Positions 26,166 through 37,325 of a stretch of DNA of 64,000 nt are shown piece after piece. Made by a program: the position numbers and the translations under genes. This stretch comes from Castor canadensis (taxonomy: Eukaryota; Chordata; Mammalia; Rodentia; Castoridae), in contig NC_133392.1 of the NCBI RefSeq assembly GCF_047511655.1, positions 95,349,042-95,413,041 on the forward strand. Direction: 5' to 3'. How positions within the stretch are numbered: the first letter of the stretch is position 1; each line of letters starts with the position of its first letter. The notes under the pieces are model-generated. The model searched no databases. It was not told the DNA's origin and saw only the letters and a program-made list of their open reading frames with translations.

Positions 26166-27229
26166 TCCAAGAATAATCCAAGTACTTACCTTATTTGCCA
26201 TACTACTCAAAAGTCTGAATCATTAATGTTGTCCCTTCCAGAATGAAAGCAAATCTCCCCCAAGACAAATCTCAATTTCCATCTAACAAGGCAGAAAATA
26301 TTTATAACCTCTGATGTGGCAATTTATGAATTTCAAAAATCTTGAGCTTCCATTTCCACTGGGCAATTGTTTTCAAGGATAAGATGAAATAGTTGATTGG
26401 TAAATCCCTCAGTGTTCTTAGTAAGAAATAGTAATATATAAATCAAGGACAGTTTTATTGTTCTCTTTTGCACACCACTGAATTCATTGTCTCAGTGAGA
26501 ATCCTTTCCTAACTTTTCTTTTCCCACATTTTCCTAAAAGTAGTTCTTATCAGATTTATACCTCTTTCACAGGTATTATTTTATGATATTTAAGAACAAA
26601 ATTTAAACTAACCTAGATATTGGAGCTGTGGCTATAGTGAGAGAATATCAGCTATCCACTGAGTGAAAGCAAGTATTGCTCTGATGACTCTGCTCACTGG
26701 GAAATGATCTGGGTGTATCTAGGATTGGCACTCCCAGTGGTTGGACAGGACCCATAAAACCATTTGGGTCTCTGAGAGGAATCATCCTCTGTGAACAGTG
26801 CAATGGGATAGTCATTCAGACTCTCCCCACCATGATTAATCTAAAAGATTTATAATTCAGCTACTACAATATGCAGATTTTAATTCTAACCATGGACACT
26901 GCTTGATTTGTGTGAGAGGTAATAGGGACAGCTGAGATTTCTAAGTGAATGCTATATTCTACCATAAGTGAAAGATTACTATAAGAACAAATCCAAACAT
27001 AATTTTTATTGTGAAATAATTGTGACATAAAATAACTACAGAAACCCACATTGCAAACTCAACTGTGAACTTTTTGTTCAGTTGAAATTCACTACTTTTC
27101 AATTTTTATATCTTGAAGTACACATTTTTAATTGCAATGTACTAAAATTTATTACTTTGTAATGAAATTCTCCCAATTTTCTGTTAAAGAACTTCAAGTT
27201 TACTTTTTACTTTATAACTTTTAGTTTTT
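26166..27229. other. Noncoding DNA, no gene recognised
   Basis: I recognise no exon, and the short frames have no domain. The part at 26620-26830 has balanced composition and may belong to an old repeat I cannot name. Confidence 0.4.
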
Positions 27230-27333
27230 TGTTTTTGGAGGTAGTACGGTCTGGGAGGAGACGCTAATGCCTATCTACAACATGAACCATGCCCCCAGTC
27301 TGATTTGGATTTAGTTATTTATTTGGACAGAGT

Positions 27334-27392
<59 letters not shown>

Positions 27393-27600
27393 TTTTTTTT
27401 TTTGCTCAAAGCCTACACCACAAATTGTCCCACCTATGGCCCCCACATATCTGATATTGCAGATGTATGCCACCATGCCAGTTTGTTTTGTTGAGATAGG
27501 GTCATTCTAACTATTTTCCCAGGCTGGCCTCAAACGATGATCCTTCTCATCAATGTCTCCTGAATAGCAACCTCAAATTTACTTTATATCTTCACATTTA
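27230..27600 (-). repeat. Old composite SINE, antisense, split by a (TA)n tract
   Basis: The right part (27395-27600) contains 'gatagggtcattctaac', 'ttcccaggctggcctcaaa' and 'gatgatccttctcatc', the antisense order of the 7SL/B1-like monomer. The left part (27230-27330) carries degenerate 'ccatgcccccagtctg' wording, like the tRNA/ID-like part. The two are separated by a TA microsatellite. Confidence 0.6.
27337..27386. repeat. (TA)25 microsatellite
   Basis: About 25 uninterrupted TA units, followed by 'catata' and a T-run. It sits inside the SINE described at 27230-27600. A tract of this length should be polymorphic and able to extrude cruciforms. Confidence 0.95.
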
Positions 27601-29076
27601 TGGAACTGTACCTACTTATATTGTGATGAATGGATACTTTTTTAAACCATACATGTGTTTCCATTTTCTAAAACTTACATATTGAATGGTTCATATATTC
27701 TTATTGGAATTTTGTAAAAGATAAAATATACAGAAAAATAAACATGATTTTATCCAAGCATTTGTGATTGGAATAAATCAATGATAAGCAGCTCAAAGAA
27801 AAGGAAATGATTTGGGGCTTTATTAAACCCAGTCATCTTCAATCTTAAGGAGTCATAAGGAAGGATGCAGAAGGTCTTGTGTGATGATATGCAATTTCCT
27901 TATCAAGGTAAGTAAAAACAGTTGTGACTTTTGTTGGTGAAGTTATAGATTAACAATGGGAAAAGTAATAATTTTACTACACGATGACTTTCTGTACATT
28001 AATTTGGTTTGCGTTGTATTCATGGAATTTGTTGTAATATATTTCAATAAATCCCCAACACAATTGGTTGCTTCCCTTGTTTGATTGAATTCAGTAATCA
28101 AGTACATGAATTTAACTAGCTACATTTTGGTAAATTTAGCTTGAGCTAGAGTTAGCTTTCCTTAAGAATATATTTCTGAATACAATAGTAATATTTGAAC
28201 TTCAGCCAAGAGATTTATTCATAAAAGTGGTTCTCAGATCATGGATTTTAATGAGAAGATAACATATTAAAGGGAAATGATGTGTTTCTATGAATCTGAG
28301 GGATGATAGGAAAATGAGAATTCAGATACGTTGAAAATTCTACATTTGAGCTAGTATCACTAAGTTCCTTTATAACATCAGACAAGTTTCAGACAATGTT
28401 ACCCCTTTTCACTACCAACTCCCACCAGAGCACAAAACAGGAAACATTTATTCATTGTGTTTGCATCATCTTTGCTAAAGATGCAGTGTTAAGCAATGTT
28501 CATTTGTGACAGAAAGAAAATGTCTCTGCCTTGAGTGGGGAGAAGCCACCTGCCTCAGTCATCAGCCAGGCGATTGGGTTTTAAATGCACTGAACAGAAA
28601 ATCCTGAAATATTTCTTATCATTGTGCTTCAGTACACAAGTGGGAGTAGTGAGAGTTGTCTGTGTTAGAATCCCAACTCTACCCTCTTATTAATTTATTC
28701 TAATTTCTTTAGTCCCATGAAAAAAAGATCACTGGAACAAAGTTGTAGTAATCAACTTATGTCCCAGATAATAGTGATATGTACAGAAAACTGTTTTTCC
28801 ACAGCCTCCTTTAGTTTGGAATTTTTGCTTTCATCTTACCACAGGAAATGGTGATAGGCTTACATATGTTTAGTTTTTTTATAATGTGTGAAATAAGAAT
28901 TTGTAATACTTACCATAGAGAATGCATATGGAATACACCTAATAAACAGTGTCATTTAGCGGAAAATTCTGTGACTATTGATTTAAATGACAGAATTTTG
29001 ATTTTTCATTCTAATTTCTAATCTCAACTCCTCAGCTGTCAAATGACACTAGAATTTTAGTCAAGGGGACCATGAC
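27601..29076. other. Mostly unannotated DNA with a possible L2 remnant
   Basis: A diverged L2-like word order ('aaacatttattcattgtgtt', then 'aatgtctctgccttgagtgg') lies at about 28438-28550. The rest has no recognisable gene or repeat. Confidence 0.4.
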
Positions 29077-29087
29077 TAAGACATCTT

Positions 29088-29860
29088 CTTTTTCTTTTTT
29101 TTTATTATTGTGCTGGATGGGGTACATTGTGGCCCATACAAAAGGTCTTACAATAAGTCAAATATGTCATTCTTGAATTCATCCCTTCCATCATTGTCCT
29201 TTATTCCCCTTTCCCATTACTGGAACCATTTCAATAGATGTCATTTTTCCATTTATATACATGTGTACACAGTATTTGCACTATATTCCCCACCTGCACT
29301 CTTTTCCTACTTCCTCTCTGCCCTTACTGGTACCAAGTCCCCCAGGCAGGACACATTCTGCCCTCCTGTTTTCTATATTTTCATTTTTACCCATAGCACT
29401 GGGGTTTGAACTCAAGGCCTCCACCTGGAGCCACTATACCAGCTATCTTTTTGTAATGAGTATTTTTCAAGATAGGGTTTCATGAACTATTTTCCCAGAC
29501 TGTCTTCTCTGGGCAACTGATCCTCGAACACTGATCCTTCTGATCGCTGCCTCCTAAGTAGCTAGGATTACAAGTGTGAACCACCAGCAACCAGTCGGTT
29601 CTCCAATTTTGTAAAAGAAAACATGACATTATTTTTTGTTTGTTTAAGATAGCTATGCAGAACTATAACATGAATTTATACATTTCCTCTATTTTCTTTC
29701 TTTCTATCTTAGTTTGTTTCTTATGGTGGTTTCAACAGGTTTACAAATTCTATATTTGTTCTTGTATAGAGAGTACATCAACCATACATATTCTCCTTCT
29801 TAACTTCCCTCTTTTACCCTCTCCCTTTCATATGTGACCTTCCCTTAGCATGACCTGTAT
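29088..29860 (-). mobile_element. L1 (lineage B) 3' fragment, antisense, carrying a nested SINE
   Basis: The two L1 parts at 29095-29380 and 29600-29860 match the 3' UTR of the 18.55-kb L1 in the same order (plus-strand words 'tacattgtggc', 'ccccaggcagga', 'gagagtacatcaacc'). They are interrupted by a SINE at 29383-29597. A 10-bp duplication with one mismatch, 'aagacatctt' at 29078-29087 and 'aaaacatctt' at 29861-29870, marks the insertion limits. The element is 5'-truncated and has no ORF. Confidence 0.8.
29383..29597 (-). repeat. Dimeric B1-dID-like SINE, antisense, inside an L1
   Basis: On the minus strand the order is a 7SL/B1-like monomer ('gtaatcctagctacttagga', about 29575 down to 29450) followed by a tRNA/ID-like monomer with box-B-like 'gagttcaaacccc' (29414-29402). 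This dimeric structure is the known B1-dID type of sciurid- and beaver-like rodents (established knowledge). It interrupts the L1 3' UTR with a short imperfect flank duplication ('tttctatattt' near 29370, 'ttctccaattt' near 29599). Confidence 0.8.
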
Positions 29861-29870
29861 AAAACATCTT

Positions 29871-31020
29871 TTTTTATTTTAAAGTTTCTAGATAATGTCT
29901 CCTACCTATTGATCACCCTACACTCATTTACTCAAACACTCTTCACACATATGAACCAGCATGTGTCATTCATTCAGGTACGCACATAGGCAAACATACT
30001 TCACACAGATGAAACAGAAATCCTACAGGGCCCCCTCGTAACATACCAGTCCGGATAATGAAGGAAGGAGATATTATCACATGGTGAGCTTCACTAGTTT
30101 AATCTTTGTAAGTTTATAAGAAATGTGACTTTGTCAAATATTGTCTTTTGTGCCTAGGGATATTCTTGGGAGGCCAGTTATTTCTTATTCTTCATTCTCA
30201 AAGAAAATCAATCATAAACCTTTTTGAGAGAGATAAAATTAGTGAAAATAACTCCAAAACAAATGAACAGTAATAATTCCTGCAAGAATAAAATCTTGGT
30301 TAATAATTTTGATCTCAGAGAATTTTCCACCTTAATAATGACTAATCAGTCATACCTAGAATAAGTGATGCATGGGATCACTGTGGTAAAAGAGACTGAA
30401 AAGTCAACTGTTTCCACTGTGGTGATGGTAAATGTTCAAAAATAACCTTGCTGTCTGTGATAAAAAGCTTGATTTTAGCTTCAATGATTTCTGTCGTGTA
30501 AATACTCTTGTCATGCCTGGTTTATAATTGACCCTTAGACATAGAGATGGGAGTCAATGAACATAGTAGACCTGTCAGCAGATTCAAGTTGCTCCTCTTC
30601 ACCACTGCCTAGTTCATATCCTTGCCCTCCAAAGCAGACAAAAATAGCTGAATACAAATAAGCTTCAGGAATGATATTATGTCATAACTTTCAGGTTAGT
30701 CTGGTGCTTTATACTATCTCTAGTAATGAGGATATGTTGTCAGGTGAGCCATTTTCCCTAGTGAGGGATTTCTTTATTCTGTGATGTCATATGTCCTTGA
30801 ACACGATGTCATCAAAATGCTCATATAGGTCATTTCACCTCAACTCATGTCTCTTCTTCAAAATGCAAAACAGTAGTAACTTGGTAATGCTCTTCAGAGA
30901 CATCTGAGACTTTTCCTTCTCCACAGAGAATGGAACTTTTCCTTAGATTCCTCCTTATTCTGGAAGATCTCTGAAGCTGTGCTCATTTGTGACAGGCAGT
31001 AGGCCATTAGTAAAGGGAGA
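29871..31020. other. Noncoding DNA, no gene recognised
   Basis: I recognise no repeat or exon. 29890-30060 has a loose CA/CACA composition. Confidence 0.4.
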
Positions 31021-31034
31021 ATGTTTCTGGTTTA

Positions 31035-31150
31035 AGTCTTTTTCTCTTCTACCTTCTCTTCCTTTCTTTGTTCTATGTTGTGTTCTCTCCTTCTTTCCCT
31101 CTCCTTTTTTTCTGTCTCCTTCTTTTACTTTCCCCCTTCATACTTGTCTC
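31035..31150. repeat. CT-rich low-complexity tract
   Basis: An almost pure pyrimidine stretch on the plus strand. It produces the Phe/Ser/Pro-rich shadow frame at 30989-31207, which is not a gene. Confidence 0.8.
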
Positions 31151-31209
31151 TTACATTTTGTTCTTCCATCATTTCTTCCCATTTTGTATTTCACATACAT
31201 GTATTAAAC

Positions 31210-31989
31210 TCCAGAAATAGTGCATAGAAATAAATCATAATATATACTGAAATAAATATGCACCTAAATACATGGTGATTGTAGGTCTGTCATGTTAGGA
31301 AAAATTCTTTTTATGTGGCTGGCTATAACACTCACTCAGTACTTTGCAACAAGTTCACCAAACCATTATTTTCATATGGAGTGACTGGCCAAGGAGAAGA
31401 CAAGCTAGTTTGATGGCTCTGTGTGGTTCTTCAATCTCACCTGTTAAGAGGGTCAAACCTATGCTATTTTAGGAAAATATGCTTATCCCACAATAAAAAC
31501 CTTATTAAAAAACATAAAGCCAGATATTTTTTAAACATGTCATTATTTAAAGTATTTCCTTTAAAAATATCTTGATGCAAGAACTTAAACATTACCATAA
31601 TGACATTTTTGTTGAAATTTTGCTTTTTTAACCTCATTGTTCTCTTAATTTGTATATCTTAACTGCTCTTCTTCCTTTCTCCTAATAAGAGATTTATCTA
31701 AGTAAACTGAAGAAATTGACATGAAACCTGATTTGAGTTCAACCAAATTGATATTTCTGTACATAAGCCAAATTCTACTTATTCTGAGACTTTTAAAGCC
31801 AAAACCAAATTTTACTGTGTGATGGTGTTTTGATATGTAAATGTGGTAAGATTAACTCCCTTTGTAGATATTTCTATGATGAATTCAGGATATAACTGAG
31901 TGCTGGAGAATGTCATCCCTTGTAAGACTTGGAGGATGAAAAGGCAGGTGGCCAGTTTGAAGCATTCACATACCTTCTCACAGTTATTC
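31210..31989. other. AT-rich noncoding DNA
   Basis: Nothing recognisable. The end of this interval (31870-31989) may already belong to the MLT1-like repeat that follows. Confidence 0.4.
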
Positions 31990-32385
31990 AAACTAATCTA
32001 GAGGCTACAGTGAAAGGATTTTGCACAAGTAATTAAAGTCTCTAATCAGTTCACTTCAAGTTAATCAAAAGGGAGATTATGCTGGATGATCCTGATTAAT
32101 CAGTTGGAAGGCTTTTTAAAGAGGACATAGGACAATTCTGAGATCAGAGACTCCCCAAAGTAGTAAAGCCGGCAGTTTCTCACCCTTCACTGTGGATCTT
32201 GTTCCTCACAGCTTATATACAATGGTGCTGTCATCATGGTCTTGGGGTTTCAACTGAATCAGGATCTTCTCTTCCTATCTGCCTGCACTATGGGTTTCAG
32301 ATTTGTGTAACCAGTTTCCATAATTAAATAAGCAATTCCTTGAAGTGAAAATTTACATCTTATCATATATATTTTATTTCTCTGA
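31990..32385 (+). repeat. MLT1-type MaLR LTR, sense
   Basis: The segments occur in the right order: 'ggattttgcacaagtaatta' near 32016, 'tcaaaagggagattatgctg' near 32066, 'cctgattaatcagttgg' near 32090, 'aagtagtaaagccggcag' near 32158, and a 'taagcaattccttgaagtg' end near 32329. These are the landmarks of MLT1 LTRs (gattttgcagatgtaatta, gggagattatcctgg, gccaattcctt). It is non-coding. Confidence 0.65.
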
Positions 32386-33249
32386 TTGAAAGATGATGAA
32401 TCTACAACAAACTGAAACTGGAGTTTAAATCAGAGATTGCTATTAAAAATTGTAACATCTATGTATCTATGCAAATTGTCATTTTCAAAGTTTGAACACT
32501 AAGAACACTTATATATATAATAAATAAGAATCATTTATTTTCTAGAGAGTATTATGTGAGAATGAAGATAAAGTAAGAAAAATGTAACCATGTTTTCATG
32601 TGGAACTTTAGTTAATATACAAGGAGTAAAATGAACTGGCAAATTATATATTTGTATTAAGAAAATTATTGAATAAACATAGACAAAACTGCTACAGTAC
32701 TATTGCTTTGGGATTTATTAAGTCTGAATTGTTGAAAAATCTGGCATATGATATTGTTGATACAATATGTTTACATATTTTTTGCTATAGGTAATCACTT
32801 GATACCCAGTATATTCATGTTTTTTCAGAAAAAGAGAACTTAAGCTATTAATATAGCTATCCAACTTACCCCATAAAAAATTTCAGGGTAGAATAAAAAG
32901 ATAATTCTGCATTAGAAAAGTGGAAGATAAGTTTACCATTGACTTCTTATTGAGAGGACTGATCCATTGTTGAAGGAGCCATGAGGAACAGACATATGGG
33001 ATCCCATCATTATTATCTTTTTAGAAGTATTTGATCTCTGCATAAGGAAAATGTGCAAAGTTCAATGATATAGTAGAATCTAGTCGATATTTTTACAGTC
33101 TTCATATAAAATCTGTGTATATGAATGCCTACTGAAACACCAAGATCCCCTGGATCTCTAACAACCAATAGTCAAGTCAAATAAAATCATCCGTGATCTG
33201 TTGTTCTTGGTTATGGGGGTTGTAACTTGGTGGAGAACAATTTTAAAAA
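32386..33249. other. AT-rich noncoding DNA
   Basis: No gene or repeat recognised with confidence. Confidence 0.4.
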
Positions 33250-33500
33250 TACTGACGGAGCACCTACTGTGGACAGACATTAATCTAAGTATCAGGGAAA
33301 ATAAGAAGGAAAAGATCATTTCACACTTTAAGCAAATAATAATCAAAAGCTGTTTATTTCTCATCCACAAATACACAAAATTTTGTATTTCTACGTAATT
33401 AATTAATTGCTTTCCTTTGTCTGTACTATATAGTAAATGATGAAGTGATAACATTAGCACAATCATTGTCTTGAAGGAATTTATATTTTAGTAAGTAAAT
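33250..33500 (+). repeat. L2-type LINE remnant
   Basis: 'gagcacctactgtggacag' near 33259 and 'ttgaaggaatttatatttta' near 33471 match the spaced landmarks of L2 3' ends (gagcacctactatgtgcc, then ggagcttacattcta). It is highly diverged. The minus-strand frame over this region is a shadow. Confidence 0.55.
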
Positions 33501-33649
33501 AAAATAAACAGGAATTTAGATACCAAAAAAAGATTCTTAGGAATTGTATATAGGTATATAATTTTCATTAACATATAGCCCAATACAATAATTAGCTGTC
33601 TCTTTTGTTTATTAGGGTTTTCATATATACTAACTTTCATCTATACAAA

Positions 33650-34288
33650 TGTATTTTTCTTTTTTTTTCAGTACTTGGATTTGAATTCAGGACCTTGCAC
33701 TTGCTAGGCAGGTGCTTTACCACTTGAGTAATATCTCCAGACCTTTTTGCTTTATCATTTTTTTTGGTAGTACTGTGTTTTGAACTCAAGCTCTCATGTT
33801 TACTAAGCAGGTGCTCTATCACTTCACCATACTGCCAGCCCCTTTCTATATTGGGTGTTTTCAAGATAGGTTACCATGAACTATTTGCTCAGACTTGCCT
33901 CAAACCACAGCACTCAACCTGCTCTGATTATGTTTGATATAGGTTCTCACTTTTGTGCCCAGTCTGGCATGGCCTGTGGTCCTCCTGTTTCATGCTTCTC
34001 ACTACAGTTAGGGTAACAGATGCATGTCAACATGTCCAGGTTTTTAAAATTGAAATAGGTCTTGCAAAATTTTCTTTCATTTTTTCTTTTGCCCACACTA
34101 GTCTAGAGTCATGATCCTCCTGATCTTAGCCTCCTCCTGTGTAGTTAGTATGGCAATTACATGCCACTGTCCCCAGGTATTGGATGAGATGGGGGCTAGG
34201 AAATGTTTTTGGCCAGAGCTGGCCTTGAACTGACATGCTCCCAAGCTAAGCCTTCCAAGTAGCTAGAATCACAGGTGCCTGGTATATA
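33650..34288 (-). repeat. Multimeric SINE cluster, antisense
   Basis: From left to right on the plus strand there are two tRNA/ID-like antisense monomers (33655-33745, with 'gctaggcaggtgctttacca'; 33765-33845, with 'aagcaggtgctctatcac'). They are followed by three to four 7SL/B1-like antisense units (about 33850-33920, 33935-34045, 34050-34170 and 34190-34285; landmarks 'ccttccaagtagctagaatc' and 'gatcctcctgatcttagcct'). The minus-strand frame at 33864-33637 with 'VVKHLPSKCK' is the usual translation shadow of the tRNA-like part. Confidence 0.75.
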
Positions 34289-34290
34289 TA

Positions 34291-34340
34291 ATTATTGACT
34301 TATCAGGAAATATAATTTTCTACTTGTACTTTTTTAAAAT
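34291..34340. repeat. Left copy of an approximately 50-bp direct repeat flanking an L1 fragment
   Basis: This 50-bp segment begins 'attattgacttatcaggaaa' and recurs at 35011-35059 with about four mismatches and one missing T. The copies start exactly 720 bp apart and enclose the L1 fragment. If it is a target-site duplication it is unusually long. Confidence 0.85.
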
Positions 34341-35010
34341 TATTAATTTATTCACATGTGCATACATTGTTTGGGTCATTTCTCCCCCAATCCTCACTTC
34401 CCTACCCTCTCCCCTTTTCTCCCCTCAGTTCCAGGCAGGTCCTGTTCTGCCTTTATCACTAGTTTTGTTGAAGAAAAGAGACAAGCCTAATAAGGAAGAC
34501 AAAGTGTTTTTGCTAGTTGAGTTGAGGATAGCTATACAGAAATATTCCTAGCATTGCTTTCATGTACACTTTATGACCCATGTTAATTCATCTCTAACTG
34601 ATCTTGGCACTGTTTACTGATCCCCTTCTCTTGATAACCTCTGTTGTTTTAAGGTTTCTGTATTAATTCCTCTGGAGTGGGGACATCAAACGCTTTCATG
34701 TTTTGGGTTTTCTACCTATTCCTATATCTCCCATATGTGCTCTCCCCTTGTCCTGTGATCCAAGTCCAACCACATTGCTGCATTTGCCCTAGATCTAAAG
34801 TCCACATATGAGGGAGAACATATGATTTTTGGTTTTCTGAGCCTGGCTGATCTTGCTCAGAATGATGTTCTCCAGTTCCATCAATTTACCTGCAAATGAT
34901 AAGATTTCATTCTTTTTCATGGTTGAGTAAAATTCCATTGTGTACAAGTACCACATTTTCTTGATCCATTCATCAATAGTGGAGCATTTGGTTGTTTCCA
35001 TAACTTGTTT
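34341..35010 (-). mobile_element. L1 (lineage A) 3' fragment, antisense
   Basis: On the minus strand this covers the C-terminal end of ORF2 ('KNHMFSLICG', within the frame 35001-34795) and the 3' UTR. The plus-strand wording at 34345-34440 is the C-rich complement of a G-rich 3' UTR related to that of the 47-kb L1. It is 5'-truncated inside ORF2 and is more diverged than the copies at 45.4-46.6 kb. It is flanked by the approximately 50-bp direct repeats. Confidence 0.85.
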
Positions 35011-35059
35011 ATTATTGATGTATCAGGAAATATAATTTGCTACTTTTACTTTTTAAAAT
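35011..35059. repeat. Right copy of the approximately 50-bp direct repeat
   Basis: Begins 'attattgatgtatcaggaaa'; about 90 percent identical by eye to 34291-34340. Confidence 0.85.
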
Positions 35060-35402
35060 TCCGTAATAGCTTAAATTCTAAATTCTCATATTATTTTATG
35101 GCATATCCTTAAATTGCATGTATTTATGTCCTTTGTGTGTCACCTTTTATAAATGTTTTCTATCTAGTAAGAGTTAGCACTTATTCAAAAACACAGAATT
35201 TCTGCTTTGAAAGCATCTTGTTGGCTGCAGACGTCACGTTTTCTACCATTTCCTCTCTAGTGAATCATTTTCAATATTGTAGGCACTTGATAGGATGGTT
35301 CTTGTGCCCAGAATTCTCTTGCCTGGGGTTTGTTCAGCTGGATTCTATTCAGTATGCAGTTAATGTGAATCTATTTCTAACAATTCTGCTGTTTGACTAG
35401 AC
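35060..35402. other. Noncoding DNA
   Basis: The 87-codon frame at 35137-35400 has no recognisable domain; no repeat named. Confidence 0.4.
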
Positions 35403-35575
35403 CAGAGGTTGGCAAAATAGAATCCATAGGTTAAATCCAGCTTACCCCTGTTTTTGTAAATAAAGTTTTATTGGAAAACAGCCATTTTTGTTTTCATTTA
35501 TAAATTTTCTCTGGCTGCTTTTGCACTACAGCTTGCAGAGTTAAGTCATTTTGACAGAAACCATATGGCCTTTAG
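35403..35575 (+). mobile_element. hAT-Charlie-type non-autonomous DNA transposon fragment
   Basis: It begins 'cagaggttggcaaaatag', a typical hAT terminal sequence, and continues with 'gtttttgtaaataaagtttt', 'attggaaaacagccattttt', 'tctctggctgcttttgcact' and 'gacagaaaccatatggcc'. These are the successive landmarks of a well-known mammalian Charlie-derived repeat. The 3' terminus is missing. An MLT1-like word order may follow at 35580-35650. Confidence 0.75.
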
Positions 35576-36149
35576 AATAGGCAGAATCCTAAAAGAGGTC
35601 CCCATGGTTTCTTGCCCTAATTCCCGCGACTGTGGATATTGACCCTATCTGGTTGACACTGCAGTTCCACTACCTTTGCCCAGTGTTGCTTCTTTCTATG
35701 TCTTTTTACAGAGATCCGAAGGGCATTCTCCCTGCTTCCTGGAAGACACAACTTGCATCAGGTTCCTCAACAAAGTATTCATTTTCAAGGCTCTGTCTAG
35801 GCCTCCTACATCCTTTTATCCTTGCCACTTGCTAATGAATGAAAATCTTAACCATTACGTGAATATTTGGTTTTTCTGGGTACTTCCTTTTTTTCCCCAG
35901 TGACCTTCTTTCTAGGCTGATTTTTTTTTTAACTTGGAAAGATCAATGTCCTGGTTTTACTTAAGATTTGTAGTGCCTAACTCTTTTATAACTTAGTTGG
36001 GAGTTAGGGGTTCCTTAAAGAAATTCCCTGCACGTCATACTCATCCTAAATTCTTTGCCTGTCAGAACTAGACTCAGAAATATGAAGGGATCCAAATTAG
36101 TTTGTTTGTAATTCACCCTTTAATAATTTGTCTAGAATAGCGTTCTTGA

Positions 36150-36425
36150 GAGAGTTCTGTTTGGACTCAAAACACCAGTTAGAGTGCAGAATCAAACAGA
36201 TCTTGCTTGAATTTAGACTCTTCCAAAATAGCTGTGTGATCATGGACAGGTTACACAACTTCACTGAGCCTGATTTCTTCAACTGTAAAATAGAGATATT
36301 AATATGTCATACACAGCTTTCCTATGAGCACTATAAAGGAAAAAATATATAAAACCACAGGACTATTTCCTAGGATATGGCAAATCTTTAATAAAAAATT
36401 AGTTATTATGATAATGTTATCAGAA
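36150..36425 (+). repeat. MIR SINE, sense
   Basis: 'agctgtgtgatcatggacag', 'gttacacaacttcactgagc', 'ctgatttcttcaactgtaaa', 'atagagatattaatatgtca' and a 'tctttaataaaaaattag' end appear in the exact MIR order. This is one of the best-preserved MIR copies in the window. Confidence 0.85.
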
Positions 36426-36500
36426 TTATTTTATTGTTATTATTAAATATCAGAAACTATCAATCCTTGCTTCAAAAGGCCTCAATCACATGCCATTTTA

Positions 36501-36836
36501 CAGTAGTCCCCTTCTTATTCATTGGGAGAACAATCCAGATCTGTAGTGGATGCCCCAAACTGCACATAGTGCCAAATCATGTATCCTATGATTTTCCTAT
36601 ACATGTTTAACTATGATAAAGTTTAATTTATAAACCAGGCCCAGTAAAAGATTAGCAATAATAAGTAATTATAAAATGAACAGTTATAGCTATATACTAT
36701 AATAAAATTTATGTGAATGTGGTCTCTTTCTATCTCTCTCTTGAAAGAGTCAAGACAAATATTAATATTTGTCAAATGTTGAACTTGTGTAACTGAAACC
36801 ATAGAAAGCAAAATCAAAGGTAAGGAAGGATTACTG
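36501..36836. mobile_element. Tigger/MER2-type DNA transposon, both ends present
   Basis: The left end 'cagtagtccccttcttattc' and right end 'ggtaaggaaggattactg' are imperfect inverted repeats. Internal landmarks are 'gtagtggatgccccaaactg', 'ctatgataaagtttaattta' and 'tgtgaatgtggtctctttc'. A TA dinucleotide precedes the left end (36499-36500), and TG sits where the second TA is expected. At 336 bp it is a non-autonomous TcMar-Tigger (MER2-like) element with no transposase. The orientation is not assigned. Confidence 0.8.
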
Positions 36837-36892
36837 TGTTTGCGATCAAATACAAAATCATTAGCTAACAAAGACTCTTTTTAAAAGTTTAA

Positions 36893-37325
36893 TGGGACTC
36901 TTGAATCTTCCCCTACATCTGTGAACGTCCTTATAAAAATTTAACTTTAGCAAGAACCATGTTAAATCAAGTTAATAGAAGGCTTCCACCTTTGATATCT
37001 GATTAATTCCCTCTTTCTGTACCATCCCCCAGTTGACATCATCTCACCATGGCCTATCTTCAGCAGGAATCCTGTAAGTCAGTATAGCTAAAAATCATTT
37101 TTACCCATGAGGTTTCCTCTGGATCACTTTCTGTCCACTGACTCTAATCTTGTGTCTTGGCTATAAATTCTCAGTTGCCCATGTTATGTTTGAAATTTAG
37201 CTCAATCTCTGTTTGCCGCTCAAAATCTTGCTGCAGTGGTCCCTTATCTATTGTGATGTTCATAAATAATCTTTCCTCACCATGTTTTGACAAGTATTAA
37301 TAAGAATAATTTCTTTTCTTTAAGA
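36893..37325 (+). repeat. Mammal-wide solo LTR (ERVL-like)
   Basis: Landmarks in order: 'gcaagaaccatgttaaatca', 'agttaatagaaggcttccac', 'cttcagcaggaatcctgtaa', 'ggtttcctctggatcac', a 'cttggctataaattc' TATA-like stretch, 'ctgcagtggtcccttatc' and 'ataaataatctttcctcacc', then 'acaagtattaataagaataa'. I recognise this as an old LTR with a TATA-like and a polyadenylation-like part. The family name is uncertain. No internal coding sequence adjoins it. Confidence 0.6.

Noticed and set aside
27337..27386. CRISPR-like or regulatory repeat array
   Set aside because: It is a simple TA microsatellite. No spaced direct-repeat array of the CRISPR kind occurs in the window.
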